DNA of 64,000 nt. It comes from Janthinobacterium saanense. GTDB taxonomy: Bacteria; Pseudomonadota; Gammaproteobacteria; Burkholderiales; Burkholderiaceae_D. Shown here in pieces: positions 17,664 through 27,332 of the stretch. The notes beneath the pieces were generated by a model. The model searched no databases and was not told the origin of the DNA. It was given only the letters and a program-made list of their open reading frames with translations. Where the stretch lies: assembly GCF_014200675.1 (NCBI RefSeq), contig NZ_JACHCI010000018.1:1-64000 (forward strand). Reading direction: 5' to 3'. Position 1 is the first letter of the stretch, and each line of letters begins with the position of its first letter. A program made the translations under genes and the position numbers.

Positions 17664-18716
17664 ATGCCCACATCCCCCCCCCAACTCGAATCCACCCTGA
17701 CCCGCGCCTGGCTCAAACGCGGCCCGCTGGCCTGCGCCCTGTGGCCAGTGTCGCTGCTGTTTGGCAGCTTGAGCAGCCTGCGCCGGGGCTTGTACCGCGC
17801 CGGCATGCTGAAATCGGCGCGCCTGCCCGTGCCGGTGGTGGTGGTCGGCAATATTTTTATCGGCGGTACCGGCAAGACGCCGTTGACGATCTGGCTGGTA
17901 CAAGCCTTGCGCGCGGCCGGCATGCATCCGGGTGTGATTTCGCGCGGCCATGGCAGCGCGGACAAGCTGCCGCGCGCCGTCACGCCGGCATCGACGCCGC
18001 AGCAGGTGGGCGACGAGCCGCTGCTGATCTTCCAGCGCGGCGCTTGCCCCGTGATGGTAGGGCGCGACCGGGCGCAAGCGGGCAGGGCGTTGCTGCTTGC
18101 CCATCCCGAAGTCGATGTGCTGGTGACGGACGACGGCTTGCAGCACTATGCCTTGCAGCGCGATGTAGAGATTGTGCTGTTTGACGGGCGTGGCGTGGGC
18201 AATGGCTGGCTGCTGCCGGCCGGCCCCCTGCGTGAACCGCCGCGCCGCCGCCGCGACGTGACCGTGATCAATACGCCGCAGCTGAGCCCAGCGCTGGTCG
18301 CCACGGTGGCGCCTGAAGGCGGACTGCTGGTGCAGATGCAGCTGGCTGGCAGCGTGGCTGAACGCATGATCAACCGCAACGAAAGCAAGCCGCTGGCCGA
18401 GCTGGCAAACAGTAGCGAGCGCATCGTGGCGGCGGCGGGCATCGGCAATCCGCAGCGCTTTTTTACCATGCTGCGCCAGGCCGGTTTGAGCTTTGCCGAA
18501 CTGCCTTTGCCCGACCATCATGATTTCCTCGACCAGCCGTTTGCCGCGTTAGACACCGACCTGATCTTGATCACGGAGAAGGATGCAGTAAAATGTGCGC
18601 AAATTGAATATCTCAAAGACGACCCGAGACTGTGGGTCGTCCCGGTCAGTGCGCATATTGATAACGCGCTGGCACAACAAATTGTGGAGAAATGTCGTGG
18701 ACGCTCGACTGCTTGA
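17664..18716 (+). CDS. lpxK: Tetraacyldisaccharide 4'-kinase
   Basis: A 350-residue inner-membrane-associated kinase that phosphorylates the lipid A disaccharide at the 4' position. The N-terminal hydrophobic stretch (about residues 20-45) precedes the P-loop GGTGKTP in [17 protein letters not shown]. The [12 protein letters not shown] segment and the ISRGHG motif are typical of LpxK. It overlaps the next gene by 20 bases. With kdsB downstream it forms a small lipid A/Kdo gene group. Confidence 0.95.
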   Translation: MPTSPPQLESTLTRAWLKRGPLACALWPVSLLFGSLSSLRRGLYRAGMLKSARLPVPVVVVGNIFIGGTGKTPLTIWLVQALRAAGMHPGVISRGHGSADKLPRAVTPASTPQQVGDEPLLIFQRGACPVMVGRDRAQAGRALLLAHPEVDVLVTDDGLQHYALQRDVEIVLFDGRGVGNGWLLPAGPLREPPRRRRDVTVINTPQLSPALVATVAPEGGLLVQMQLAGSVAERMINRNESKPLAELANSSERIVAAAGIGNPQRFFTMLRQAGLSFAELPLPDHHDFLDQPFAALDTDLILITEKDAVKCAQIEYLKDDPRLWVVPVSAHIDNALAQQIVEKCRGRSTA

Positions 18717-18873
18717 TATTTTGGTCTGCCCTGTTTGCAAGGGCCAGCTTGAACACGATAAGAAGGCGCAGGAATTGATTTGCCGCGCCGACCGCCTCGC
18801 CTACCCTATCCGTGACGGTATCCCCATCATGTGGGCCGACGAAGCGCGCACCCTGCAAGACGCAGTGGAATAA
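18697..18873 (+). CDS. Trm112 family protein (YcaR-like)
   Basis: A 58-residue protein starting at a GTG (18697) with GGAGAA upstream. It begins [18 protein letters not shown], the Trm112 zinc-finger-like start with one CxxC pair. The second cysteine pair of the family is reduced to a single Cys (ELICRAD), which is common in bacterial members. It ends with the usual [10 protein letters not shown] segment. Bacterial copies almost always lie between lpxK and kdsB, as here; their function is unclear. Confidence 0.9.
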   Translation: MDARLLDILVCPVCKGQLEHDKKAQELICRADRLAYPIRDGIPIMWADEARTLQDAVE

Positions 18874-18876
18874 GCG

Positions 18877-19635
18877 ATGTCGTTTATCGTCATCATCCCG
18901 GCACGCCTGGCGTCCACGCGCCTGCCCAACAAGCCACTGGCTGACCTGGGCGGCAAACCCATGGTGGTGCGCGTGGCCGAGCAGGCCGCCCTGTCGGGCG
19001 CTTCGCGCATCATCGTCGCCACCGACCATGAAGACATCCGCGCCGCCTGCGCCGCGCATGGCGTGGAAGTGTGTTTGACGCGTAGCGACCATCCCTCGGG
19101 CACGGACCGCATCGCCGAAGTGGCGCGCACGCTGGACCTGGCCGACGACGCGGTGGTGGTCAATCTGCAGGGCGACGAGCCGCTGATCGATCCATCGCTG
19201 CTGGCTGCCTGCGCCGCGCAGATCGGCGTGCACGTGCCGATGGCCACCTGCGCCCATCCGCTGCACGACGCCGCCGACGCCTTCAACCCGAACGTGGTCA
19301 AGGTGGTGCTGGACAAGGCTGGCCGCGCGCTGTATTTCTCGCGCGCCACCATCCCCTGGCACCGCGACGGTTTTGCGCAATCGAAAGACAGCTTGCCGGC
19401 CGGCTATGTGCCGCTGCGCCATATCGGCTTGTATGCCTATAGCAATGCTTTCTTGCAAGCCTATCCGGGCCTGTCCGTTTCGCCGCTGGAAGGCATCGAG
19501 GCGCTGGAGCAACTGCGCGTGCTGTGGCATGGTTATGCGATTGCCGTGCATGTGACCGACTCAGCCCCGGCCGCCGGCGTGGATACGCCGGAAGATTTAG
19601 TTCGCGTGCAAGCGCACTATCGCCACGCTACTTGA
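18877..19635 (+). CDS. kdsB: 3-deoxy-manno-octulosonate cytidylyltransferase
   Basis: A 252-residue cytoplasmic enzyme that activates Kdo with CTP to CMP-Kdo for LPS core synthesis. The nucleotide-binding start [16 protein letters not shown], the NLQGDEPLI metal-binding motif and the [12 protein letters not shown] and PEDL-x-R-V segments are all present. It begins three bases after the Trm112 stop, so it belongs to the lpxK transcription unit. Confidence 0.97.
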   Translation: MSFIVIIPARLASTRLPNKPLADLGGKPMVVRVAEQAALSGASRIIVATDHEDIRAACAAHGVEVCLTRSDHPSGTDRIAEVARTLDLADDAVVVNLQGDEPLIDPSLLAACAAQIGVHVPMATCAHPLHDAADAFNPNVVKVVLDKAGRALYFSRATIPWHRDGFAQSKDSLPAGYVPLRHIGLYAYSNAFLQAYPGLSVSPLEGIEALEQLRVLWHGYAIAVHVTDSAPAAGVDTPEDLVRVQAHYRHAT

Positions 19636-19829
19636 GCCGTGAGTGCGTAAGGTAAAACTGACGCGCTTGCAGCAAAAACCACATTTGGAAACGCCCGGCG
19701 CGATAAAAGCTGGCTTCGGTCAATCTGCTCATGGCAAATTGATAGCAAACTGGCGTTCCGGTGAATTTTTGTGGTAAGTTTCGTAGGGAAAGATAGTCAT
19801 TGCAGCACCATCTAAAAATAATTACATAG

Positions 19830-20519
<690 letters not shown>

Positions 20520-20531
20520 GCATCAACTAGA

Positions 20532-20557
20532 AGCGGACCCAGGTGTCCGCTTTTTTT
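20532..20557 (+). terminator. Rho-independent terminator after adk
   Basis: An AGCGGAC/GTCCGCT stem of seven pairs with a six-base loop runs straight into a stretch of seven T. It begins 12 bases past the adk stop. Confidence 0.85.
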
Positions 20558-20694
20558 GCGCCTTTTTTTGAGACGCGTCGTATCGTTTTCGTAGTGGAAG
20601 TTTTTTGCAGTGCGTGTTTTCCTGGTTGCGCATGTCTATCCGGCATGGTCTGCAACCTTTGGCAATGACGTCGATAAAAACAGAAGGAGACGAT

Positions 20695-22818
20695 ATGGCA
20701 GCCAGTCTGTGGTTTGCGGTAGCCTGCGGCGTGGTCGCAGTCATTTACGGTTTGGTGTCGCGCAGCTGGATCTTGCGTCAGGATCCGGGCAACGCGCGCA
20801 TGCAGGAAATCGCGCTGGCCATCCAGCAGGGCGCCGCCGCCTATCTGGCGCGCCAGTACCGCACCATCGCCATCGTCGGCGTGGTGCTCCTGATCATCAT
20901 CTACGCCTTGCTGGGCTTGCACACGGCGCTGGGCTTCCTGATTGGCGCCGTGCTGTCGGGCGCCTGCGGCTTCATCGGCATGAATGTCTCGGTGCGCGCC
21001 AATGTGCGCACGGCCCAGGCGGCAACGCTGGGCATCAACCAGGCGCTGAACGTGGCCTTCAAGGGCGGGGCGATCACCGGCATGCTGGTGGTCGGCCTGG
21101 GGCTCCTGGGCGTGACCCTGTTTTACTGGTTGCTGGTGAGCACCGGCGCGCCTGGCCTGACCCAGCATGATTTGATCAAGCCACTGATCGGCCTGGCCTT
21201 CGGCGCCTCGCTCATTTCCATCTTCGCCCGGCTCGGTGGCGGCATCTTCACCAAGGGCGCCGACGTGGGGGCCGATCTGGTGGGCAAGGTCGAGGCAGGC
21301 ATTCCCGAAGACGATCCCCGTAACCCGGCGGTGATAGCCGACAATGTGGGCGACAACGTGGGTGACTGTGCCGGCATGGCGGCCGACCTGTTTGAAACCT
21401 ATGTGGTGACCCTGATCGCTACCATGCTGCTGGGCGCGCTGCTGCTGGCCGACGCTACTACCTCCGCCATCATTTATCCGCTGCTGCTGGGGGCGGTGTC
21501 CATACTCGCCTCCATCGTCGGCTGCTCGATGGTGAAAACCAAGCCGGGCGCAAAAATCATGTCGGCCCTGTACACGGGACTGTGGTGGGCCGCTGGCCTG
21601 TCGCTGATCGGCTTTGCCGTCGTCACCTGGCTGCTGTGGCCAGACGAGACCATGCGCTACAAGATGATGGGTTCCACCGTGGTTGGCATCGTGCTGACGG
21701 GCTTGATGGTCTACATCACCGAATACTACACGGGCACCGACTTCAAGCCCGTGCGCCACATCGCCGAAGCGTCGACCACCGGCCACGGCACCAATATCAT
21801 CGCCGGCCTGGGCGTGTCGATGAAGTCCACCGCCTATCCGGTGCTGGCCGTCTGCGTGGCCATCCTGGTGTCGTACCAGCTGGCGGGCCTGTATGGCATC
21901 GCGATAGCGGCTACCTCGATGCTGTCGATGGCCGGCATCATCGTGGCGCTGGACGCCTACGGCCCGATTACCGATAACGCGGGCGGTATCGCCGAGATGT
22001 CGGGCTTGCCGGACTCCGTGCGGGCGATTACCGATCCGCTCGACGCCGTGGGCAACACCACCAAGGCGGTGACCAAGGGCTACGCCATCGGTTCGGCCGG
22101 CCTGGCGGCGCTGGTGCTGTTCGCCGATTACACGCATGCGCTCGAATCGGTGGGTCAGCACATCACCTTTGATCTGTCGAACCCGATGGTGATCGTCGGC
22201 CTGTTCATCGGCGGCTTGATCCCCTACCTGTTCGGCGCCATGGCGATGGAAGCCGTGGGCCGGGCGGCCGGCGCCGTGGTGGTGGAAGTACGGCGCCAGT
22301 TCCGCGATATCAAGGGCATCATGGAAGGTACGGCCAAGCCCGAATACGACAAGGCGGTCGACATGTTGACGGCGTCGGCGATCCGCGAAATGATCGTGCC
22401 ATCGTTACTGCCGGTGGTGGTGCCCATCGTGGTCGGCATGCTGCTGGGACCAGCGGCCTTGGGCGGCCTCTTGATGGGGACCATCGTCACGGGCTTGTTC
22501 GTGGCCATTTCCATGACCACCGGCGGCGGCGCCTGGGACAATGCCAAGAAATACATCGAAGATGGCCATTTTGGCGGCAAGGGTTCCGAAGCGCACAAGG
22601 CGGCCGTCACGGGCGACACCGTGGGCGATCCGTACAAGGATACGGCTGGCCCGGCCGTCAATCCGCTTATCAAGATCATCAATATCGTGGCGCTGCTGCT
22701 GGTGCCGCTGTTGCCTGCCACGGGCTGGCTGGCGGTGGCCACGCCGGCGCCCGTGCATGCGACGGTGCCGCCCATTTTGACGCCAGCGGCGCCTGCGCCG
22801 GTCACGCCACCCCAGTAA
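20695..22818 (+). CDS. hppA: K+-insensitive H+-translocating pyrophosphatase
   Basis: A 707-residue polytopic membrane enzyme (about 16 helices) coupling pyrophosphate hydrolysis to proton pumping. Acidic substrate motifs are seen in [19 protein letters not shown] and in the C-terminal [12 protein letters not shown]. In the segment [10 protein letters not shown] the residue at 457 is Lys, the mark of the K+-independent subclass, where K+-dependent enzymes have Ala. The ATG at 20695 has AAGGAGA just upstream. A Pro/Ala-rich extension closes the protein. Confidence 0.95.
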   Translation: MAASLWFAVACGVVAVIYGLVSRSWILRQDPGNARMQEIALAIQQGAAAYLARQYRTIAIVGVVLLIIIYALLGLHTALGFLIGAVLSGACGFIGMNVSVRANVRTAQAATLGINQALNVAFKGGAITGMLVVGLGLLGVTLFYWLLVSTGAPGLTQHDLIKPLIGLAFGASLISIFARLGGGIFTKGADVGADLVGKVEAGIPEDDPRNPAVIADNVGDNVGDCAGMAADLFETYVVTLIATMLLGALLLADATTSAIIYPLLLGAVSILASIVGCSMVKTKPGAKIMSALYTGLWWAAGLSLIGFAVVTWLLWPDETMRYKMMGSTVVGIVLTGLMVYITEYYTGTDFKPVRHIAEASTTGHGTNIIAGLGVSMKSTAYPVLAVCVAILVSYQLAGLYGIAIAATSMLSMAGIIVALDAYGPITDNAGGIAEMSGLPDSVRAITDPLDAVGNTTKAVTKGYAIGSAGLAALVLFADYTHALESVGQHITFDLSNPMVIVGLFIGGLIPYLFGAMAMEAVGRAAGAVVVEVRRQFRDIKGIMEGTAKPEYDKAVDMLTASAIREMIVPSLLPVVVPIVVGMLLGPAALGGLLMGTIVTGLFVAISMTTGGGAWDNAKKYIEDGHFGGKGSEAHKAAVTGDTVGDPYKDTAGPAVNPLIKIINIVALLLVPLLPATGWLAVATPAPVHATVPPILTPAAPAPVTPPQ

Positions 22819-22835
22819 GCGTGCCTGATGGCGCC

Positions 22836-22859
22836 AGATGCCCCGGAAACGGGGCATCT
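22836..22859 (+). terminator. GNRA-capped 10-bp hairpin after hppA
   Basis: AGATGCCCCG and its exact complement enclose a GAAA tetraloop, 17 bases after the hppA stop. No T-run follows, so it is either a Rho-assisted terminator or an mRNA 3'-end stabiliser. Confidence 0.5.
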
Positions 22860-22994
22860 CCATGGTGCTGAGAGTGGTATCTATATGCCTTGCGTATAAA
22901 AGGTGAGCAATTGTTACGGTTCCTTTCATATATAGACTTGTCTGCCAATAATGGATCATGCCTGTAGACCGGGCTGACCAAGGCAGGAGATATC

Positions 22995-23456
22995 ATGAAC
23001 ACGCAACTGAGTAGTATCAAACGGCGTAGCGCGCTGGCGCTATTGGTGCTGGCTTGCGCGGCATTGGCGGGCAGCGCGGCTGCCGCGCCTGGCGGCCATG
23101 GCGGCGGTTTCCATGGTGGCGGCTTTCACGGCGGTGGTTTTCATGGTGCTTACCATGGCGGTGGCCATTTCCACGGTGGCGGCCATGTGGGCGTCGGCGT
23201 CTGGCTGGGTGCGCCATGGGGTTATGGCTACGGGCCGGGCTGGTATGGCGACCCCTGGTACAACTACCCTTACACTGGCACGATAGTCGTGCAGCAACAA
23301 CCGCCCGTGTATGTGGAGCAGGGCGGCACGCAGGCAGCGCCGGCGGCTTACTACTGCGACAACCCGCAAGGTTATTACCCTGACGTGAAAAGCTGCAGCG
23401 TGCCCTGGCGGCAAGTTGCGCCCACGAATGGGGCGCCCGGCAGCGTAGCGCCCTGA
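22995..23456 (+). CDS. Gly/His-rich secreted protein of unknown function
   Basis: A 153-residue protein with an N-terminal signal peptide (cleavage about residue 31). A repeat of GGGFHG units covers about 33-60, and an aromatic Gly/Tyr/Trp-rich middle covers about 65-95. The C-terminal module has YYCDNPQGYYPDVKSC followed by a Trp, a two-cysteine pattern seen in many proteobacterial envelope proteins of unknown role. The His-rich repeat could bind metal ions, but that is speculation. It has its own upstream spacer and no operon partner. Confidence 0.65.
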   Translation: MNTQLSSIKRRSALALLVLACAALAGSAAAAPGGHGGGFHGGGFHGGGFHGAYHGGGHFHGGGHVGVGVWLGAPWGYGYGPGWYGDPWYNYPYTGTIVVQQQPPVYVEQGGTQAAPAAYYCDNPQGYYPDVKSCSVPWRQVAPTNGAPGSVAP

Positions 23457-23482
23457 TACGCCGCCGTCTTAGTGACGCTGGC

Positions 23483-25552
23483 TTAGAAGCGTGAGGTCAA
23501 ACCGACAAACATGCGCCGGCCGGGTACGTAGTACTCGACCAGGCCATCGTTTGCCGGGCCTTTCTTGAACAGGTTTTCCAGGCCGCCGCGCAAGGTCCAG
23601 TTTGGTGTGACCTTGTACGACACCACCGTATCGACGATGGTGTAAGCCTTGTTGGGCGGACGGCGCGTGGACGTGCGCGCGCCGGCATCGAGTTCCTTGC
23701 CCGTGTACTGGGCCGACACTTCAGCAAACAATTGATCCGTGGCTTGCCAGCCCAGCGCCGAGTACAGCGAGACTTTTGGCGTAGCCAGCAGATTGGTGCC
23801 CAGGGTCAGGTTTTTCGCCTCCGCCATATAGGTCAGGTTGTTGCGCCAGTTCAAATGCTTTGTCAACGGTATCGTCAAGCTGCCTTCGAGACCGCTGGTA
23901 CGCGCTTTCTGGATATTGCTCATGCGCGTCCACCATTTGTTTTGGTAAAAGCCCAGCGGCGCGTAATCGATCTTGTTCTTGAAATCCGTATGGAAATAGG
24001 TCAGGCCCGCATCCCAGCCATTTTTCTCATAGGCAATGCCGATTTCGGCTGCCGTGCTGGTTTCCGGTTGCAAGTCGGGATTGCCGGCCATGAAACATTC
24101 GCCACGGATATAACCGAGCGGATACAGGCTGGTGCAGCCGCGTCCGCCCGAGTTGGTGGCGGACGCGGGCGAATTTTCCTTCAGGCTGGGCGCGCGGAAA
24201 CCTTGCGAGATACCGCCCTTGACCGTCCATTCCGGCGCCGGGTGGTAGACCAGGTACAAGCGCGGGCTGTGGTGGTTGCCGAATTTGCCATGGTGGTCCA
24301 GGCGCCAGCCGATGGTGGCCGTCAGGTTGTCGCGCAGGAACAGCTGGTCTTCCGCGAACAGGGCCGAGGTGGTGCCCGACAAGGTGGCGCCGCTGACCGG
24401 GTTGCCCAGGTAATCGGTGGGCACCGTGCCGATGATGTCGGTATTGGTCAGCTCTTCATGTTTCCACTGCGCCCCCATCACCAGCAATTGCTCCACGCCC
24501 CAGCCCAGGCGTTTTTCCAGGCTTGCGTCGAGTGTATCGTCCCTGGACTTGGCGACCGTGCCCGGATACTGGTTGTCGTAATCGTTGTGATACAGGTTGA
24601 CACGGGTCTTGCCGAAATCCCAGCGGCCTTCATAGCCGAGGGCGGCGCTCTTGCGTATCAGCTTGCTGGCGCCCCAGGCGCCAAACAGCGGGTAGCCCTC
24701 GGCATCCTGGGTCGAGGAATCGCTGGCTTCCTGGCGGCCATAGCTGGCGTCCAGCGACAGGCTGTGCTTGCTGTTCAACGCCCAGTTCAATTGTCCCGTG
24801 ATGCTTTGATTGCGCTCGCCGCCGATGCCGCCCGCCTTGCCGATGACTTTTTCATCGGGGTTCTGCCGCGATTGCGCCACGCCGATGCGCATGCCGACCG
24901 CTTCCGACAAGGGGCCGGCCAGGTTCAGGCTGAGCTGGTGCGCCGTGCCGCGGCCGCTGTCCTGCGGCTGCGTGTAATTGGCCGTGGCCGAGCCATTCCA
25001 TTTGCCGGGTACCTTGCGCGTGATGATATTGATCACGCCGCCCATGGCGTCCGAGCCGTACAGCGACGACATGGGGCCGCGCACCACTTCGATGCGCTCG
25101 ATCATGTCTGGCGAAATCCAGTTCAAGTCCTGCCGGCCCAGATCCGGGCGGTAAGAGGTATCGGCCGAACTGCCGACGCGCTTGCCATCGACCAGGATCA
25201 AGGTGTATTTGTCGGGCAGGCCGCGCAGCTTGATCTTCGATTCGTCGCCGACCGGACTGGTGCCGCCCGTCACGCCCGGGATGCGGCGCAGCAGGGTGTT
25301 CAAGTCATACACGGGCTGGCGTTCGATTTCCTCGCGCGTGATGACGCTGATGCTGGCCGGCGCATCCTTGATGTCGATGGCCGTGCCGGAAGCGGTCACG
25401 ACCACGGTACTCATGGTGGGATCGTGATTGACTGGATTAGCTTCGGCCCAGGCCTGGCTGACGGCCAGCGACAGCAAACAGGGCAGGAGGTGGGCGGCGC
25501 GGTGGAGTGATGAGTTGTGACGTGCTGCAAAAGCGGAACTGCGCTTGGTCAT
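23483..25552 (-). CDS. TonB-dependent outer-membrane receptor (siderophore/colicin type)
   Basis: A 689-residue receptor. The signal peptide ends about residue 36, a TonB-box-like STVVVTA lies near residue 50, and the plug domain (about 60-170) contains RIPGV and IERIEVVRGPMSSLYGSDAMGGVINIITR. The 22-strand barrel ends in a terminal Phe (RMFVGLTSRF). The plug resembles FepA/CirA-type ferric-catecholate receptors, so iron-siderophore uptake is the best guess. A palindromic Fur-box candidate lies 90 bases upstream. Confidence 0.9.
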   Translation of the reverse strand: MTKRSSAFAARHNSSLHRAAHLLPCLLSLAVSQAWAEANPVNHDPTMSTVVVTASGTAIDIKDAPASISVITREEIERQPVYDLNTLLRRIPGVTGGTSPVGDESKIKLRGLPDKYTLILVDGKRVGSSADTSYRPDLGRQDLNWISPDMIERIEVVRGPMSSLYGSDAMGGVINIITRKVPGKWNGSATANYTQPQDSGRGTAHQLSLNLAGPLSEAVGMRIGVAQSRQNPDEKVIGKAGGIGGERNQSITGQLNWALNSKHSLSLDASYGRQEASDSSTQDAEGYPLFGAWGASKLIRKSAALGYEGRWDFGKTRVNLYHNDYDNQYPGTVAKSRDDTLDASLEKRLGWGVEQLLVMGAQWKHEELTNTDIIGTVPTDYLGNPVSGATLSGTTSALFAEDQLFLRDNLTATIGWRLDHHGKFGNHHSPRLYLVYHPAPEWTVKGGISQGFRAPSLKENSPASATNSGGRGCTSLYPLGYIRGECFMAGNPDLQPETSTAAEIGIAYEKNGWDAGLTYFHTDFKNKIDYAPLGFYQNKWWTRMSNIQKARTSGLEGSLTIPLTKHLNWRNNLTYMAEAKNLTLGTNLLATPKVSLYSALGWQATDQLFAEVSAQYTGKELDAGARTSTRRPPNKAYTIVDTVVSYKVTPNWTLRGGLENLFKKGPANDGLVEYYVPGRRMFVGLTSRF

Positions 25553-25640
25553 GTTGGGCTTCCCGAAAGGTGGTGATGTCCTGGCTGCCTTCCGGGTGGC
25601 TGGGGAAATATATGGTGTGATGGCGAGTTTGCGTCAAATG

Positions 25641-25662
25641 AGAATAAGAATCGTTCTTATTG
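25641..25662 (-). promoter_or_regulatory. Fur-box-like operator of the TonB receptor gene
   Basis: AATAAGAA (25643-25650) and its exact complement TTCTTATT (25654-25661) are separated by three bases. Size and base pattern fit Fur operators of betaproteobacteria. It lies 90 bases upstream of the receptor ATG in the expected promoter zone. Iron repression is the inference. Confidence 0.6.
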
Positions 25663-25824
25663 TAGTGCTATCCTGGCAAGAAAGAAAGTATCGTCTGAAA
25701 ATAAAACACCGTTACAGTCTGTTTTGCCGTCTGCCGTCGCCTTGAAACGTGAGAAATTGTTACCGCTGATAGGTTCTGGCGCGCCGTGTGCCAATAATGA
25801 AAGCAGACGTCTTCTGGAGCTGTC

Positions 25825-26286
25825 ATGAAGCTTGCCTTGCCCCGTTTTACCCAGCTTGCCTTGACCGTGCTGATGCTGTGCTGTGTCTTTGCTGGCGGCC
25901 GCGCCATGGCGCAGCAACCGCCTGCGGCAGAGCCCGAGGCAGTGCCGGTGCAAGACTTGCCCGTCTGCCGCCTCGATCCGCACGACAGCAACAAGCTGGC
26001 CGTCGAACCGTGCCGCCCGGCGCCGCCGGTTGGTACGCGCCGCGCGGTAGCACAGGTGATAGGCCGCATGCCGCCCACGCAGATGGCGCCGCCGGTCGTG
26101 CACTTTCAAACCATGCCGCCGGGTTCAAGCGCTGCCGTTTCCAGGCCATTGGTGCCCGTCGGCGCCTGCGATGTGGGCGGTTGCCGTGACAGTTCCGGCG
26201 CGCGCTACAACGGCGCAGGCAATAGCACGCTCGATGCCAATGGGCGCATCTGCCAACGGAATGGCGCTTTTATCCAATGTTTCTGA
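25825..26286 (+). CDS. Hypothetical secreted protein with C-terminal Cys motif
   Basis: A 153-residue protein. It has a signal peptide (about residues 1-29, ending AMA), a Pro/Ala-rich middle and a C-terminal module with four cysteines in the order CDVGGCRDSSGARYNGAG, then GRICQRNGAFIQC. This C-terminal pattern occurs in many small Oxalobacteraceae envelope proteins, but I know no function for it. It diverges from the TonB receptor across a 272-base spacer that holds the Fur box. Confidence 0.6.
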   Translation: MKLALPRFTQLALTVLMLCCVFAGGRAMAQQPPAAEPEAVPVQDLPVCRLDPHDSNKLAVEPCRPAPPVGTRRAVAQVIGRMPPTQMAPPVVHFQTMPPGSSAAVSRPLVPVGACDVGGCRDSSGARYNGAGNSTLDANGRICQRNGAFIQCF

Positions 26287-26378
26287 TGTAAAATTGGCGT
26301 GGATATGACGTTTACGTAAACGTAAATAGCGTCAAACATGCTGCCGATAACAGGCTATCACTACATCAGGAGACGACA

Positions 26379-27137
26379 TTGCAAATTCAAGATCAGGTAT
26401 TCATCATCACGGGCGGCGCTTCGGGTTTGGGCGCGGCGACGGCGCGCATGCTGGCGGGCGCGGGCGGCAAGGTTGTGCTGGCCGACCTGCAGGTTGAGGC
26501 GGGCCAGGCGCTGGCGGCTGAACTGGGCGGTGTCTTCGTCAAATGCGATGTCACCTCGGAAAACGATGGCAAGGCGGTGGTGGCCGCCGCCGTGGCCTTG
26601 GGCACCTTGCGTGGCCTGGTCAATTGCGCGGGTGTCGCGCCAGCCGTAAAAACCGTGGGCAAGGATGGCCCGCACCCATTGGAACTGTTCCAGCGCGTGG
26701 TCAACATCAACCTGGTGGGCACCTTCAATATGTGCCGGCTGGCGGCAGACGCCATGGGCAAGACGGAGGCGACGGCCGAAGGCGAGCGCGGCATCATCGT
26801 CAATACGGCGTCGGTCGCTGCTTTCGATGGCCAGATCGGGCAAGCCGCGTATGCCTCGTCGAAGGCAGCCGTCGTCGGTTTGACCCTGCCGATGGCGCGC
26901 GATTTGTCGCGCAGCGGTATCCGCGTGATGACGGTGGCGCCCGGCATTTTCGAGACCCCGATGTTGCTGGGCATGCCGGCCGAAGTGCAGGATGCGCTGG
27001 GCAAGATGGTGCCTTTCCCTTCGCGCCTGGGCAAGCCCGGCGAGTACGCGCAACTGGTGAAAGCCATCGTGGAAAACGTCATGCTGAACGGCGAGACCAT
27101 CCGCCTTGACGGCGCTATCCGCATGCAGCCTAAGTAA
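26379..27137 (+). CDS. SDR family oxidoreductase, 3-hydroxyacyl-CoA dehydrogenase type-2-like
   Basis: A 252-residue short-chain dehydrogenase. Motifs are TGGASGLG (residues 11-18), a D-L cofactor segment favouring NAD (VLADLQ), NCAGVAPA, the catalytic Ser in NTASVAAFDGQ and YASSK. The C-terminal GETIRLDGAIRMQPK is characteristic of the HSD10 / 3-hydroxy-2-methylbutyryl-CoA dehydrogenase group of branched-chain and fatty acid oxidation. The start is a TTG with AGGAG seven bases upstream. A strong terminator lies 150 bases after the stop. Confidence 0.9.
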   Translation: MQIQDQVFIITGGASGLGAATARMLAGAGGKVVLADLQVEAGQALAAELGGVFVKCDVTSENDGKAVVAAAVALGTLRGLVNCAGVAPAVKTVGKDGPHPLELFQRVVNINLVGTFNMCRLAADAMGKTEATAEGERGIIVNTASVAAFDGQIGQAAYASSKAAVVGLTLPMARDLSRSGIRVMTVAPGIFETPMLLGMPAEVQDALGKMVPFPSRLGKPGEYAQLVKAIVENVMLNGETIRLDGAIRMQPK

Positions 27138-27186
27138 AAGCGCCGGAGAAACGTTCAGGACGTTGTTGCAGGGCCTCGCCGTACTA

Positions 27187-27216
27187 TTCGGCGCGATCCG
27201 CATGCAGCCGAAGTAA
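27187..27216 (+). repeat. Decayed duplicate of the SDR gene's last codons
   Basis: Thirty bases nearly identical to the final 10 codons of the upstream SDR gene (sense GAIRMQPK and stop, with a few base changes) recur 79 bases after its start of occurrence. It looks like the tail of a second, lost SDR copy or a recombination scar. Confidence 0.6.
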
Positions 27217-27287
27217 GTAGCGTTACTGAGGCAGGCAGAAGCGTCAGCGCGCCAGTCTTGATTTGAGTTAGGATATTCCCGTATCTG

Positions 27288-27320
27288 GCGCACAGCCGTG
27301 GTCGGCTGTGCGCTTTTTTT
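27288..27320 (+). terminator. Strong terminator / possible attenuator just upstream of ggt
   Basis: An 11-bp GC-rich stem (27288-27298 with 27303-27313) with a TGGT loop is followed by seven T. The T-run ends only 12 bases before the ggt ATG, with the ggt ribosome site in between. It could end SDR transcription, but it would also lie in the ggt leader. GCGCCAG at 27249-27255 can pair with CTGGCGC at 27285-27291, which overlaps the left arm and would block the terminator. Confidence 0.75.
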
Positions 27321-27332
27321 ATCGGAGAATCC

